A stretch of DNA of 64,000 nt from Actinoplanes lutulentus (GTDB lineage: Bacteria; Actinomycetota; Actinomycetes; Mycobacteriales; Micromonosporaceae): contig NZ_QLMJ01000002.1 in assembly GCF_003259845.1 (NCBI RefSeq), positions 723,192 to 787,191 on the forward strand. The letters are read 5' to 3'. Shown one piece after another: positions 1 to 8,466 of this stretch (positions within the stretch are counted from its first letter, which is position 1; each line of letters begins with the position of its first letter). Below the pieces are notes generated by a model. That model was not told the origin of the DNA. It was given only the letters and a program-made list of their open reading frames with translations, and made no database searches. The translations under genes and the position numbers were made by a program.

Positions 1-1673
1 ATCGTGTACTTCTCGCCGGACGTGATCGCCGACGAGGAGAAGACGATGTTCTGCACGGTCCGGCTGGTCACGTACGTGGCGACCACGTCGCCGGACGCGT
101 CGACGATCTGCACGGTGGTGCCGGCCGCGATCGCGCTGTCCACTGTGGCGGACAGCCAGCCCTGCGCGGAGTCGGTACTCGGGGCCACCACCATGCCGGA
201 GCTGCCGGCCGCGAGCAGCGTGCCGCCGCTGATCGTGAAGGTTCCGTTCACGTCGAGCGCGCCGTTGCCGTTGCCCTCCGGCCCGTTGACCACCACGGTG
301 CCGCCGGTGATCGAGGCGGTGCCGTTGGAGTCGAGGCCGTCGCCGTCCGCGTCGATCACCAGGGTGCCGCCGTTGATCGTCACCGAGAAGTCGCCGACGT
401 CCTCACCGCCACCACCCGGACCGCCGCCGAAGCCGCCACCACCCTGGTCCTCCGACGTGGAGGAACCGCCGGCGGCGTTGATGCCGTCGTCGCTGGAGAC
501 CACGTGCACGTCGCCGGAGTTCAGCACGATGTCGGCCGCCTCCAGGCCCTCGACCGACGAGGTCACCTCGATGGTGCCGCCGTCGATGACCTGCGCGCCC
601 TCGGCGTGCACGCCGTCGTCGCCGCTGGCCACGCTGACCGTGGCACCGGTGAAGTGGATCGCGCCGTCGCTGTGCAGCGCGTCGTCGGCGGCGTCGACGG
701 TGGCCGTGCCGCCGGCGAGGACGGTGATCACGCCGGACTTGAGGCCCTTGGCCGAGGCGTCGTCGGCGACCTTCGCGGTGTGCCCGCCACCCGAGACGAC
801 CGTGAGGGTGCCGTCGGTGACCACGATGTCGGTGGTGGCGTCGAGACCGTCGCCGCCGGCGGTGACATCGAGAACGCCACCGCTGACCGCGATGTATCCG
901 GCATCGGCGTCTTCGTCGTTGTCCGCCTTCACGCCGTCGCCGCCGGCCGTCACGGTGATCGTGCCGCCGTTCACCACGACGTAGTCCTTGCCGCGGATGC
1001 CGTCGTCCTTGGCCTCGACCGTGATCGTGCCGGACTCGATGAGCAGGCCGTCCTTGCTGGTGATCGCGTCGTTGCCGTTGCCGGTGACGGACAGCGAGCC
1101 ACTGCCGGTGATGGTCAGGTCACCCGCGCTGAACAGGGCCGCGTTCACGTCGGCGTCCTCGGCGTACGACGACGTGTCGGCGAGGGTGTTCGTGGTGCCG
1201 TCGGCCAGCACGACCACCAGCTGCTCGGCCTCGGTCGCGGCGATCGCGGCCGTGCTGGAGCTGGTGATCGTCACGCCGTTGAGGATCAGCGTGACGGTGG
1301 CGTCGGGTGCGGTCACCACGATCTGGCCGTCGGTCAGGGTGCCGCTGAGTGTGTACGTCCCGGCCGCCGTGATCGTCACCGTGGAACCGTCGATGGTGAC
1401 GCCGTCGGCGGACGAGGACGCGGAGGTCCCGGAGAGGGTGATCGCGGCGGCGCCGGAAGCGCTGGACGACCCGGCCGTATGCACGGACTCGTTCGCGGCG
1501 AGCACGGCGGAAGCGCTCTGGGTGCCGTCGACGGTGGCGGTCGCGGCGGCGGTGACTCCCGAGGTGCTTGTCGAATCGGAAGATGTCGACGCGTCGCTGG
1601 AGCAGCCGGCCAGCATCGCGGCGGCGAGAACGGCCGAGCTGACGGCGGCGACGATTTTTCTGCGCAGTCTCAT
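1..1673 (-). CDS. Secreted carbohydrate-binding-domain (Cthe_2159-type) lipoprotein, C-terminus cut by window edge
   Basis: The minus strand is open from an ATG at 1673 to the left edge with no stop, so the C-terminus is missing. The start MRLRRKIVAAVSSAVLAAAM is a signal peptide and runs into an LAGC lipobox, so the product is probably a surface lipoprotein. After a Ser/Thr/Ala-rich linker the protein becomes repeats of about 20-25 residues such as GGTITVTAGGDGVKADND and GGTLVIDADGDGLDSNG, with a Gly-rich insert near residue 415-430. This Asp/Gly-rich parallel beta-helix pattern is that of the carbohydrate-binding Cthe_2159 family, whose members bind polysaccharide and calcium. It lies 37 nt downstream of the VTC-domain gene and is the last visible gene of that operon. 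The family call rests on pattern recognition; the ligand is unknown. Confidence 0.8.
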   Translation of the reverse strand, partial: MRLRRKIVAAVSSAVLAAAMLAGCSSDASTSSDSTSTSGVTAAATATVDGTQSASAVLAANESVHTAGSSSASGAAAITLSGTSASSSADGVTIDGSTVTITAAGTYTLSGTLTDGQIVVTAPDATVTLILNGVTITSSSTAAIAATEAEQLVVVLADGTTNTLADTSSYAEDADVNAALFSAGDLTITGSGSLSVTGNGNDAITSKDGLLIESGTITVEAKDDGIRGKDYVVVNGGTITVTAGGDGVKADNDEDADAGYIAVSGGVLDVTAGGDGLDATTDIVVTDGTLTVVSGGGHTAKVADDASAKGLKSGVITVLAGGTATVDAADDALHSDGAIHFTGATVSVASGDDGVHAEGAQVIDGGTIEVTSSVEGLEAADIVLNSGDVHVVSSDDGINAAGGSSTSEDQGGGGFGGGPGGGGEDVGDFSVTINGGTLVIDADGDGLDSNGTASITGGTVVVNGPEGNGNGALDVNGTFTISGGTLLAAGSSGMVVAPSTDSAQGWLSATVDSAIAAGTTVQIVDASGDVVATYVTSRTVQNIVFSSSAITSGEKYT

Positions 1674-1710
1674 GGGAGCCCAATCAAAGGTGGGGAGGGA
1701 ATCAGGAGGA

Positions 1711-2457
1711 TCAGGGAGTGAAGTGCCGGCGCAGGACGCCGTGCCATTTGTTCGCCGGCAGGTCCGGGCGGAGCGCGGCGAGCCCGGTGGCGTACTTGGA
1801 GATGCGGGACGGGCGGTGGCCGAGTGACCAGAGCAGCCGGTCGACGTCCGAGGCGGCCCGCGCCGACTTGGTCTCCACCACGACGGAATCCGGCATCCGC
1901 AGCGTCGAGCCGTCCGGGAGCATCCAGGCCAGGTCGCTGTCGATGGTCACCCGGCTGCCGGTCTCCGGGACGAACAGCGTCGTCCGGCGGTAGTAGGTCG
2001 CCATCACCGGTGCGTACTCGTGCCCTTCGGCACAGATGCCGGCGCCGGTGAGCACCTCGGACGCGTACGCCTCGCCCTCGGACCCGAGGCGGGATCCGTC
2101 TCCGGCGTACGGAATCCGCTCCTTGATCGTGACACCGCGCGCGCCGCGCGTCTTGACCTCGACGAAGTCGAGTCCGCTGTCCAGGTACGTCCTGATCCGG
2201 ATCTTGAAGCGGCGCCGGCGGCCGTGCGCGGCCGCGTGGTAACTCTCCAGGCCGGCCGTGTCGAAGTAGATCGACCGGTACGAGAAGGAGCGCCGGCTGT
2301 CGATCTCCAGCATCCGCACGCCGGACGGCATCCGGTCGAGCAGGCCGTCCAGTTCGGTGGCCGGAACCAGGTATTTGCGGTCCAGGCGGGTCAGCAGGGC
2401 GGCCTCACCGACGAGCTCGTCGAGGGTGATCGGCGGGAAGGCGGTCATGACGCTCAT
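1711..2457 (-). CDS. Polyphosphate polymerase (VTC) domain protein
   Basis: A 248-residue soluble protein matching the VTC catalytic-domain fold (a tunnel-shaped triphosphate-tunnel-like domain). The basic and acidic tunnel residues expected in the family are visible: RLDRKY (K28), YFDT at 64-67, RFKIRIR at 83-89, the FVEVK pair E100/K102, the VVETK pair E195/K197, and SKY (K221). In eukaryotic VTC this domain makes polyphosphate from ATP. The bacterial stand-alone form is less well characterised, so activity is inferred. The ATG start overlaps the stop of the upstream DUF4956 gene by 4 nt (ATGA), so the two are translationally coupled. Together with the secreted repeat protein downstream this looks like one functional unit. 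Confidence 0.88.
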   Translation of the reverse strand: MSVMTAFPPITLDELVGEAALLTRLDRKYLVPATELDGLLDRMPSGVRMLEIDSRRSFSYRSIYFDTAGLESYHAAAHGRRRRFKIRIRTYLDSGLDFVEVKTRGARGVTIKERIPYAGDGSRLGSEGEAYASEVLTGAGICAEGHEYAPVMATYYRRTTLFVPETGSRVTIDSDLAWMLPDGSTLRMPDSVVVETKSARAASDVDRLLWSLGHRPSRISKYATGLAALRPDLPANKWHGVLRRHFTP

Positions 2458-3050
2458 GCGGCGTTCACCCGCTGACGCAGAGCCGGCTCCTGCGGCGCGC
2501 GACCGGCGGCCGGCGCCGTGTAGCGGACGTCCACCAGGGTGCTGTCGTTGACCAGGTCCACCTGGCGCACCACCATGCTGGTCACCCGGCCACCGAGCAG
2601 CGTCTCCAGGTGGGTACGCAGAGCGTCCTCGTCGGTGTACGCCACATCCAGGCGCAACTGCTGGTTACGCGACCGCTTGAACAACGCGGGGTGGTCACCG
2701 ACCCAGAGGCCCGCGATGATCAGCAGCATCAGGCCGATCGTGGTCGGGGTGGGCGTGCCGCCGAGCCCCGAGATCAGGCCCAGTCCGAGCGCCGCGAAGT
2801 AGTACGCGATCTCGTGCTGAGTGATCTCGTCGGAGCGGAGCCGGATGATCGACAGGACGCCGAACAGCCCGAGGCCGAGGCCCGCGCCGACGGTCGTCGA
2901 GCCGAGCACGATCGCGACCGCCAGAACCCCGATGTTGATACCGAGGAACGCGGTCACCAGGTCGCGGCGGCGGTGCCGGGGGTAGTAGACCCCGAACGTC
3001 AGGAGGGCGATCGCGATGAGGTCCACCGCGGCGGCTAGCAACGTGGTCAC
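2454..3050 (-). CDS. DUF4956 family membrane protein
   Basis: A 198-residue protein with about four hydrophobic segments in its first 120 residues (for example LLAAAVDLIAIALLTFGVYY and a Gly-rich stretch before FGVLSIIRLRSDEI). A soluble alpha/beta tail of about 80 residues follows. The motif SIIRLRSDEITQHEIAYYF is typical of DUF4956. The start is a GTG with AGGACT upstream. The family commonly sits beside VTC-domain proteins, as here, which suggests a membrane partner that channels or anchors the polymerase; that role is inference. It is the first gene of a minus-strand operon whose promoter must lie in 3051-3207, shared with the divergent reductase operon. Confidence 0.85.
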   Translation of the reverse strand: MTTLLAAAVDLIAIALLTFGVYYPRHRRRDLVTAFLGINIGVLAVAIVLGSTTVGAGLGLGLFGVLSIIRLRSDEITQHEIAYYFAALGLGLISGLGGTPTPTTIGLMLLIIAGLWVGDHPALFKRSRNQQLRLDVAYTDEDALRTHLETLLGGRVTSMVVRQVDLVNDSTLVDVRYTAPAAGRAPQEPALRQRVNAA

Positions 3051-3104
3051 AGTCAGTCCTTCAGGCTCTGTTCATCTGGTGTTCCCATTGGGGACCCGCG
3101 ACCT

Positions 3105-3134
3105 GTTCACCACCTGTGAACGCCGTAAGGCGTT
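3105..3134. promoter_or_regulatory. Two adjacent inverted repeats in a divergent promoter region
   Basis: In the 157-nt gap between the divergent operons there is GTTCAC-N5-GTGAAC (3105-3121), overlapped at its end by AACGCC-N4-GGCGTT (3119-3134). The position between two operons makes operator function plausible. No known regulator is matched. The response regulator at 5094 is one candidate binder, but this is inference. Confidence 0.4.
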
Positions 3135-3207
3135 GATGAAAGCTGTTCTTAGACAACCCTTAGGCTCGCCCTGACGGCCTCTTAACCAGGCGAGCCAGGG
3201 TTGCCGC

Positions 3208-4611
3208 ATGACCGCCACCGCCGCACCCGGAACCGCCCGAACCGCCGCACATCGCCGGCCACGCGCCGCGCCACGATGGTGGAAAGACGCAGGTGGCGCC
3301 GCCGCCGGGCTGAGTCTGCTGATCGTCACGGCGCTCTGGGTCTACAACGGCGGTGTGCGGCAGATCGGTGACGGCGGGTCCACGGCGATCACCGCGGTCG
3401 CCCGGCTCGCCGGCCTCTGGGCCTCCGACCTGCTGCTGCTCCAGGTGCTGCTGATGGCCCGGATCCCGATGGTCGAGCGCGCGTTCGGCCAGGACAAACT
3501 GGCGCGCTGGCACCGGTGGACCGGGTTCACCTCGTTCTGGCTGATGCTGCTGCACATCGTCACGGTCACCATCGGGTACGCGGCCGGCACGACCAACGTC
3601 TTCGTCCAGCTCTGGGACCTGATCTGGACGTACCCCGGCATGCTGCTCGCCGCGGCCGGGACACTGCTGCTGCTCCTCGTGGTGGTCACCTCGATCCGCG
3701 CGGCTCGCAGCAGGCTCCGGTACGAGTCGTGGCACCTCCTGCATCTGTACGCCTACCTGGGCGTCGGTCTCGCACTCCCGCACCAGATCTGGACCGGAAC
3801 CGACTTCGCCGGCAATGCCCTTGCTCGCGGGTACTGGTGGACCCTCTATGCGGTGTCAGCGGGGGCCGTTATCGCGTACCGTCTGGCTCTGCCCGCGTGG
3901 CGTAACTGGCGGCACCGCCTGGTGGTTTCCAAGATCGTGCCCGAAGGGCCGGGCTTGACCTCGGTGTATCTGAGCGGTCAGCGGCTCGGTGAGCTGCCGG
4001 TGCGCGCCGGGCAGTTCTTCCACTGGCGCTTCCTGGATGGCGCGGGCTGGACGCGGTCGAACCCGTTCTCGCTGTCGGCGACCCCGCAGCCGGACATGCT
4101 GCGGATCACGGTGAAGAACCAGGGTGACGGATCGGCGCGGATCGCGACGCTGAAGCCGGGGACGCGGGTGCTGATCGAGGGACCGTTCGGGAAGCTGACC
4201 GGGGAGTCCTATGCGGGCGGGCCGGTCGTGCTGATGGCCTGTGGAATCGGGATCACGCCGCTGTTGTCGCTGCTCGGTGAGCTGCCGTATCGCAGTGGTG
4301 AAGCGACGCTGATCTATCGGGCGCGTAGTGAGGCGGATCTGGCGTTCGGTGCTGAGCTGGAGTGGTTCGCGGCGCAGCGCGGGGTGCGGGTCGTGCATCT
4401 GGCCGGGCATCGGGCCGGGCGGGCGTCGTGGCTGCCGGCGAGTCTTGCCGGTCAGGCCGACGCCGATGTGTTGCGGCAGGTGGCGCCGCAGATCGCTGCT
4501 TCGCACGTCTACATCTGTGGTCCGGAGGAGTGGGCGGGGCTGGCTCGTGCCGCGGCTGTTGAGGCCGGGGTCAAGCCGGCGCGTGTCCACACCGAACTGT
4601 TCGCCTGGTAA
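3208..4611 (+). CDS. Ferric reductase-like flavocytochrome (transmembrane plus FAD/NAD(P)H-binding domains)
   Basis: 467 residues. Residues about 30-230 carry six hydrophobic segments with histidines placed for haem binding (H102, H116, H176, H179), as in ferric reductase-like transmembrane domains. The C-terminal half is a ferredoxin-NADP reductase module: flavin motif RSNPFS at 283-288, nucleotide motif ACGIGITP at 344-351 and CGPEE at 437-441. It would move electrons from NAD(P)H through FAD and haem across the membrane. The gene for an exported FMN-binding protein follows after 19 nt, suggesting that this protein, rather than free ferric iron, is the acceptor. The two-component genes that follow appear cotranscribed. 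Confidence 0.88.
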   Translation: MTATAAPGTARTAAHRRPRAAPRWWKDAGGAAAGLSLLIVTALWVYNGGVRQIGDGGSTAITAVARLAGLWASDLLLLQVLLMARIPMVERAFGQDKLARWHRWTGFTSFWLMLLHIVTVTIGYAAGTTNVFVQLWDLIWTYPGMLLAAAGTLLLLLVVVTSIRAARSRLRYESWHLLHLYAYLGVGLALPHQIWTGTDFAGNALARGYWWTLYAVSAGAVIAYRLALPAWRNWRHRLVVSKIVPEGPGLTSVYLSGQRLGELPVRAGQFFHWRFLDGAGWTRSNPFSLSATPQPDMLRITVKNQGDGSARIATLKPGTRVLIEGPFGKLTGESYAGGPVVLMACGIGITPLLSLLGELPYRSGEATLIYRARSEADLAFGAELEWFAAQRGVRVVHLAGHRAGRASWLPASLAGQADADVLRQVAPQIAASHVYICGPEEWAGLARAAAVEAGVKPARVHTELFAW

Positions 4612-4630
4612 GTCTGGAGATTTCCGAAAA

Positions 4631-5041
4631 ATGCGACGAATTACGTTGTGGTTGTTGTCGACGGTGGCGGCGCTGGTGCTGCTGTTCAGTTATCGGACGA
4701 GTACCGGGCAGGCGGTGACGCCCTCGACCGTGGCGGCCGCGCCGGTCGCCTCCGAAGCGGGTTCCAAGGTCTATACCGGCGACACTGTGCAGACTCAGGA
4801 AGGCGACGTCCAGGTCTCCATCACCGTTGCCGACGGGAAGATCACCGCGGTGACCGTGCCCGTCTACCCCGGTGGCAGTGCCCGGCACGAGGAGATCAGC
4901 GCCCGTGCCCTGCCGGTTCTCGTGGAGGAGACCCTGGCCGCGCAGAACGCCGACATCGACTCGGTTTCCGGCGCCACGTACACCAGTGGCGGATACAAGG
5001 AGTCACTGCAATCCGCGCTCGACGCGGCCCAGCTGTCGTAG
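4631..5041 (+). CDS. Membrane-anchored FMN-binding domain protein
   Basis: 136 residues. One N-terminal hydrophobic segment (residues 4-20) anchors or exports the protein. The rest is an FMN_bind domain ending in [10 protein letters not shown]. The S-G-A-T-x-T motif at 113-118 is the covalent flavinylation site recognised by ApbE-type FMN transferases, with T118 the expected attachment residue. The ATG at 4631 was chosen because GGAG lies about 11 nt upstream, the signal peptide starts there, and the open frame upstream overlaps the reductase gene. It most likely takes electrons from the reductase encoded immediately upstream. No ApbE gene lies in the window, so the modifying enzyme must be encoded elsewhere. 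Confidence 0.87.
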   Translation: MRRITLWLLSTVAALVLLFSYRTSTGQAVTPSTVAAAPVASEAGSKVYTGDTVQTQEGDVQVSITVADGKITAVTVPVYPGGSARHEEISARALPVLVEETLAAQNADIDSVSGATYTSGGYKESLQSALDAAQLS

Positions 5042-5093
5042 GCATCGGACCCGGTTGAAGAAGTTGTCGTACCCGGCTGGCAGGGTGGAGGGC

Positions 5094-5792
5094 ATGAGGA
5101 TCCTGGTGGTCGAAGATGACGCGGCGGTGCGCGACTCGCTCGCCCGCACCCTGCGCTTCGAGGGTTACCAGGTGGAGACCGTCGGTGACGGCCGGGCCGC
5201 GCTCGACGCGGTCCGCACCGGCGAGCCCGACGCGGTCATCCTCGACGTCAACATGCCCCGGATGGACGGCTTGGAGGCGTGCCGGCAGCTCCGGGCCGAC
5301 GGGGCGGTGCTGCCGGTGCTGATGCTCACCGCCCGTGACACCGTCGGCGACCGGGTGGCGGGGCTCGATGCGGGCGCCGACGACTACCTGGTCAAGCCGT
5401 TCGCCCTGCAGGAGCTGCTGGCCCGGATCCGCGCGATGCTGCGGCGGTCGGCGCTGTCCGTTCCGGCGGTTCCCGACGATCCGGGGGAGTGGTTGTCGTT
5501 CGGGGACGTGCGGCTCAATCCGCGTACCCGAGAGGTCTGGCGTGGCGCCAGATCGCTCAGATTGACCCGCACGGAGTTCACCATTCTCGAAGCGTTCCTG
5601 CGGCACCCGCGGCAGGTGCTCTCCCGGGCCGCGCTGTTCGAGCAGGTCTGGGGTTACGACTTCGGCGAGGGGTCCAACAGCCTGCACGTCTACCTGGGAT
5701 ACCTGCGCCGCAAGCTGGAGGCGGAGGGCGAGACCCGCCTGCTGCACACCGTCCGGGGCGTCGGGTTCGTCCTGCGCGAGGAGCCGTTGTGA
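5094..5792 (+). CDS. OmpR-family response regulator
   Basis: 232 residues: a receiver domain (about 1-115) with the acidic pair near D8-D9, phospho-acceptor D51 in [11 protein letters not shown] and the conserved lysine in VKPF. A winged-helix DNA-binding domain follows (about 135-232) with [16 protein letters not shown] and a C-terminal TVRGVGFVL. The ATG at 5094 has GGAGG upstream. The stop overlaps the GTG of the kinase gene by 4 nt (GTGA), so the two are made together. Placement after the reductase and FMN-binding genes suggests it controls this electron-transfer operon. Confidence 0.93.
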   Translation: MRILVVEDDAAVRDSLARTLRFEGYQVETVGDGRAALDAVRTGEPDAVILDVNMPRMDGLEACRQLRADGAVLPVLMLTARDTVGDRVAGLDAGADDYLVKPFALQELLARIRAMLRRSALSVPAVPDDPGEWLSFGDVRLNPRTREVWRGARSLRLTRTEFTILEAFLRHPRQVLSRAALFEQVWGYDFGEGSNSLHVYLGYLRRKLEAEGETRLLHTVRGVGFVLREEPL

Positions 5793-7204
5793 CCCGCTGG
5801 TGGCGCGAGCGCACGCTGCACGCCCGGCTGTCCCTGCTCGTCGCCGGTGCGGTGGCCGCTGCCGTCCTGCTCGTGTCGGCGGGCGCCTGGTTCCTGGTCC
5901 GCGAGATCCAGCAGGACAAGATCACTGCCGAGCTGGCGTCCGACGCGGGCACCATCGCGGCAAACCCCGCATATTGGCTGGCCGCCGAGGGCAGCAGGAC
6001 CGGTTACGGCGACGACCTCGGGTCGGGCCCGGCGCCGCACGGCAAGGAGCTCGGCCCCTGCTGGCAGATCCTCGACACCACCGGCTCTGTGGTCGGCGGC
6101 ACCGCCACACCGCTGCCGGTCACCACCGCCGCCACCGAGGTCGCGGCGGGCACCCAGCGTGAGTCGGTGCAGGAAGAGGTCACGCTCGGCCACGGCGACT
6201 ACCTGATGCTGACCATGCCGATCAAGGGTGGGGGAGCGGTCCAGGTGGCCGTCGACCGTTACCCCGACGACCGTCTCCTGACCATGTTCGCGGTCCTGCT
6301 CGCGGTCGGTTGCGCGGCCGGCATCGGGGGCGCGGCGCTGCTCGGGCGCACTGTGTCGCGCGCCGGCCTGGCCCCCGTGGACCGGCTCACCGAGGCGGTC
6401 GAGGATGTCGCCGTCACCATGGATCTGACTCGCCCGATCGACGTCGCCGGCAAGGACGAGGTGGCCCGGCTCGGCCGCTCGGTCAACGCGATGCTGTCCG
6501 CCCTCGACGCCTCACGCCGGGCTCAGCGGGCATTGGTCGAGGACGCGGGGCACGAGATGCGTACCCCGCTGACCAGCATCCGCACCAACGTCGAACTGCT
6601 CCTCTCGGTCGAGCGCCGCCCCGAGCTGGCCCACCGCCTCACCCCCGAGGACCGGGCGAATCTCCTGGAGGACCTCGACGCCCAGGTCCGCGAGCTGGCG
6701 ACGCTGACCACCGAGCTGGTCGAGCTCTCCCGCGAGGAGGGCAGCCGCGAAGCGGTCGAACAGGTCGACCTCGCCGAGATCGTGACCGCCGCGATCAACC
6801 GCGTCCAGCTGCGCGCCCCCGAGCTGACCTTCACCACCGACCTGCGCCCGGTCACGGTGCTGGGCCGCCCCGGCGAGCTCGAACGCATGGCCGTCAACAT
6901 CCTCGACAACGCGGCAAAATGGAGCCCACCAGCAGGAACGGTGACGATCCGCCTGACACCCGACGGACCCGGTCTGTGCCGCTTGACCGTTACGGACACC
7001 GGCCCGGGCATCTCCCCGGAAGACCTGCCCCACGTCTTCGACCGCTTCTACCGCGCAGCGGCCGCCCGCTCGATGCCCGGCTCCGGCCTGGGCCTGGCCA
7101 TCGTCGCCCAGACAGCCGCCCAGCACGGCGGCTCAGCGACGGCAGCTCCCCACACCCCGCACGGCACCGAGATCACCGTCCGCCTCCCCGGAACCCCATC
7201 CTGA
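5789..7204 (+). CDS. Sensor histidine kinase
   Basis: 471 residues from a GTG that overlaps the regulator stop. TM1 is about residues 14-37, followed by an extracytoplasmic sensor region of about 120 residues. TM2 is about 160-184, then a HAMP domain. The HisKA helix [14 protein letters not shown] holds phospho-acceptor H255. The ATPase domain shows [12 protein letters not shown] (N box), DTGPGIS (G1) and GSGLGLAI (G2). All catalytic motifs are present. The sensor region has no recognised fold, so the signal is unknown; the operon context suggests redox or metal status. Confidence 0.92.
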   Translation: MTRWWRERTLHARLSLLVAGAVAAAVLLVSAGAWFLVREIQQDKITAELASDAGTIAANPAYWLAAEGSRTGYGDDLGSGPAPHGKELGPCWQILDTTGSVVGGTATPLPVTTAATEVAAGTQRESVQEEVTLGHGDYLMLTMPIKGGGAVQVAVDRYPDDRLLTMFAVLLAVGCAAGIGGAALLGRTVSRAGLAPVDRLTEAVEDVAVTMDLTRPIDVAGKDEVARLGRSVNAMLSALDASRRAQRALVEDAGHEMRTPLTSIRTNVELLLSVERRPELAHRLTPEDRANLLEDLDAQVRELATLTTELVELSREEGSREAVEQVDLAEIVTAAINRVQLRAPELTFTTDLRPVTVLGRPGELERMAVNILDNAAKWSPPAGTVTIRLTPDGPGLCRLTVTDTGPGISPEDLPHVFDRFYRAAAARSMPGSGLGLAIVAQTAAQHGGSATAAPHTPHGTEITVRLPGTPS

Positions 7205-7340
7205 CCTGCTCTTTCTCACGCTCCCCATTCAATACGCGTAACCGCAGGGGCACCGCCGCCCTCGACACCTGCGGCCCCTCCCGCCGGCCCCTCCCGCCGG
7301 CCCACCCCGCCGCCGGCCCCGCCCTTCCCTCACCCCGAGC

Positions 7341-7484
7341 CCTTGCGCTCGCGTCTGCCCTTGCGCTCGCGTCTGCCCTTGCGCTCGCGTCCGTCCTTGC
7401 GCTCGCGTCCGTCCTTGCGCTCGCGCCCGCCCTTGCGCTCGTGTCTGCCTTTGCGCTCGTGTCTGCGTTTGCGCTCGCGTCCGC
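7341..7484. repeat. 18-bp minisatellite, eight copies
   Basis: Eight head-to-tail copies of an 18-bp unit close to CCTTGCGCTCGCGTCTGC are visible, the last three with C-to-T or C-to-G changes. Because 18 is a multiple of three, all six frames stay open, which produces false ORFs here. Confidence 0.92.
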
Positions 7485-7588
7485 CCCCGCCCCGCCCTCG
7501 CGTCCGCGTCCGCGCGTGCGTCTGCCCTCGCGCCTGCGTCCGCCGGAGTGGGTGCGAGGATGGCGTCTGCAAGGGCGGCGAGACGGAT

Positions 7589-7635
7589 GATGTTGTGAGT
7601 TTGCGGCTGGCGAGGCGGCCCAAGCTCACAAGATC
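7589..7635. repeat. Dispersed 47-bp hairpin, copy 1 (GTGAGTTTG/CAAGATC family)
   Basis: Left arm GATGTTGTGAGTTTG and right arm CAAGCTCACAAGATC pair over 15 positions with two mismatches, around a GC-rich 17-nt loop. Related copies are at 21876-21922 and 38581-38624. Confidence 0.75.
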
Positions 7636-7955
7636 TGCACGCGACGGGGTCGCGCCGCGCGCTGAGCAGCCCGATTGCCCGTGATCCCGGCGTGCCGCAG
7701 CCGCCGCGGCAAAGCTCCCAGCCCTCACGGTCACGGACGGTGAGCAGTCTGCCGGGTGGCAGCCCGATCTTGGAGCCCAACAGGTGCCCTGACCCCACCA
7801 AACAACCAAACATAGGCCCGCAGCCAGCCCGCCCGGCCGTCCCATCACCGTCCGTAAAGCGCGCCGCCGACAAATGCGGGAGGCTGCTCTCAAATATCGA
7901 ACCCGAGCGCCCCCAAACACCCAGACCATCGCCGGCGCCAGCCCCGGTCGAAAGC

Positions 7956-8138
7956 GTGTCGAATTGAGGCGCAATCCGAACCCGAAGTCGACACGTAAGT
8001 CGCCCGCCGCCCGCCCGTGTCGACTTGAGGTGCGGTCCGCGCCCGAAGTCGACACGCACACCAGCCGCCGTCCGCCTGTGCCAGCTCGGGGTGGAGCTCG
8101 CGCCTGAAGTCGACACGCGGGTCGGGGGCCGTCCGCCT
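7956..8138. repeat. 61-bp tandem repeat, three copies, each containing a 39-bp palindrome
   Basis: Copies begin at 7956, 8017 and 8078, exactly 61 bp apart. Each has a 39-bp hairpin half bounded by GTGTCGA and TCGACAC (degenerate on the left in copy 3), followed by 22 bp of GC-rich sequence that differs between copies. The same unit with the same period occurs at 49553-49836. Confidence 0.88.
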
Positions 8139-8158
8139 AGGCCTCGTCGTCTTGAGGG

Positions 8159-8274
8159 CGAGCCGTAGTTCAGACAGGTCATGAGGGTGCGATGACCTAT
8201 CTGAGCTACGGCTCGCGCCGACCAACCGTAGTTCAGACACCTCATAGCGGCCCGATGACGTATCTGAGCTACGG
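8159..8274. repeat. Two tandem long hairpins (CCGTAGTTCAGA family)
   Basis: The first spans 8159-8215: arms of 24 nt match at 22 positions, around a 9-nt loop. The second spans 8226-8274: arms of 20 nt match at 17 positions. Both read CCGTAGTTCAGAC on the left and TATCTGAGCTACGG on the right. Related copies are at 63802-63856 and 63868-63916. Confidence 0.85.
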
Positions 8275-8348
8275 CTCGCCCCGGCGGACGGCTCGCCCCG
8301 GCGGACGGCTCGCCCCGGCGGACGGCTCGCCCCGGCGGACGGCTCGCG
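8271..8348. repeat. 17-bp minisatellite, four copies plus a partial
   Basis: The unit ACGGCTCGCCCCGGCGG is repeated without change four times (8271-8338) and followed by a partial fifth. It begins inside the right arm of the preceding hairpin, so it may have arisen by slippage of that arm. Confidence 0.9.
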
Positions 8349-8466
8349 TCAACGGCCGGGTCGGTCCGTGTAGCGGGCTGGCGGCGACACGCCGTGAGCG
8401 CCCCGCCTGGTGTGTGTCGAGTTGAGGGGGGAGGGGCCGCAGGTGGCGAGGGGGCGGGGCTTGTCG

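Larger units (their letters stand above)
7205..8466. other. 1.26 kb gene-free repeat-rich interval
   Basis: No open frame here has a recognisable domain. Long apparent frames on both strands encode only runs such as ALALAS or QTRAQG, produced by the tandem DNA repeats. The interval holds, in order, an 18-bp minisatellite, one copy of a 47-bp hairpin, three copies of a 61-bp hairpin repeat, two 50-57-bp hairpins, a 17-bp minisatellite and a half copy of the 61-bp repeat at about 8414. The kinase gene ends at its left and the GntR gene ends at its right, so both operons terminate into it. Confidence 0.8.

Noticed and set aside
504..1721. Long plus-strand ORFs opposite the repeat lipoprotein gene
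   Set aside because: They are antisense to a clear lipoprotein with signal peptide and beta-helix repeats, and encode Gly/Arg/Val-rich sequence typical of shadow frames in GC-rich DNA.
3208..4611. Simple assimilatory ferric reductase
   Set aside because: The immediate downstream FMN-binding partner with a flavinylation motif makes an extracytosolic electron-transfer role more likely, so the call is kept general.
7229..8245. Long minus-strand ORF rich in QTRAQG repeats
   Set aside because: The repeats come from an 18-bp DNA minisatellite that keeps every frame open. There is no ribosome site or fold, and other frames are equally open.
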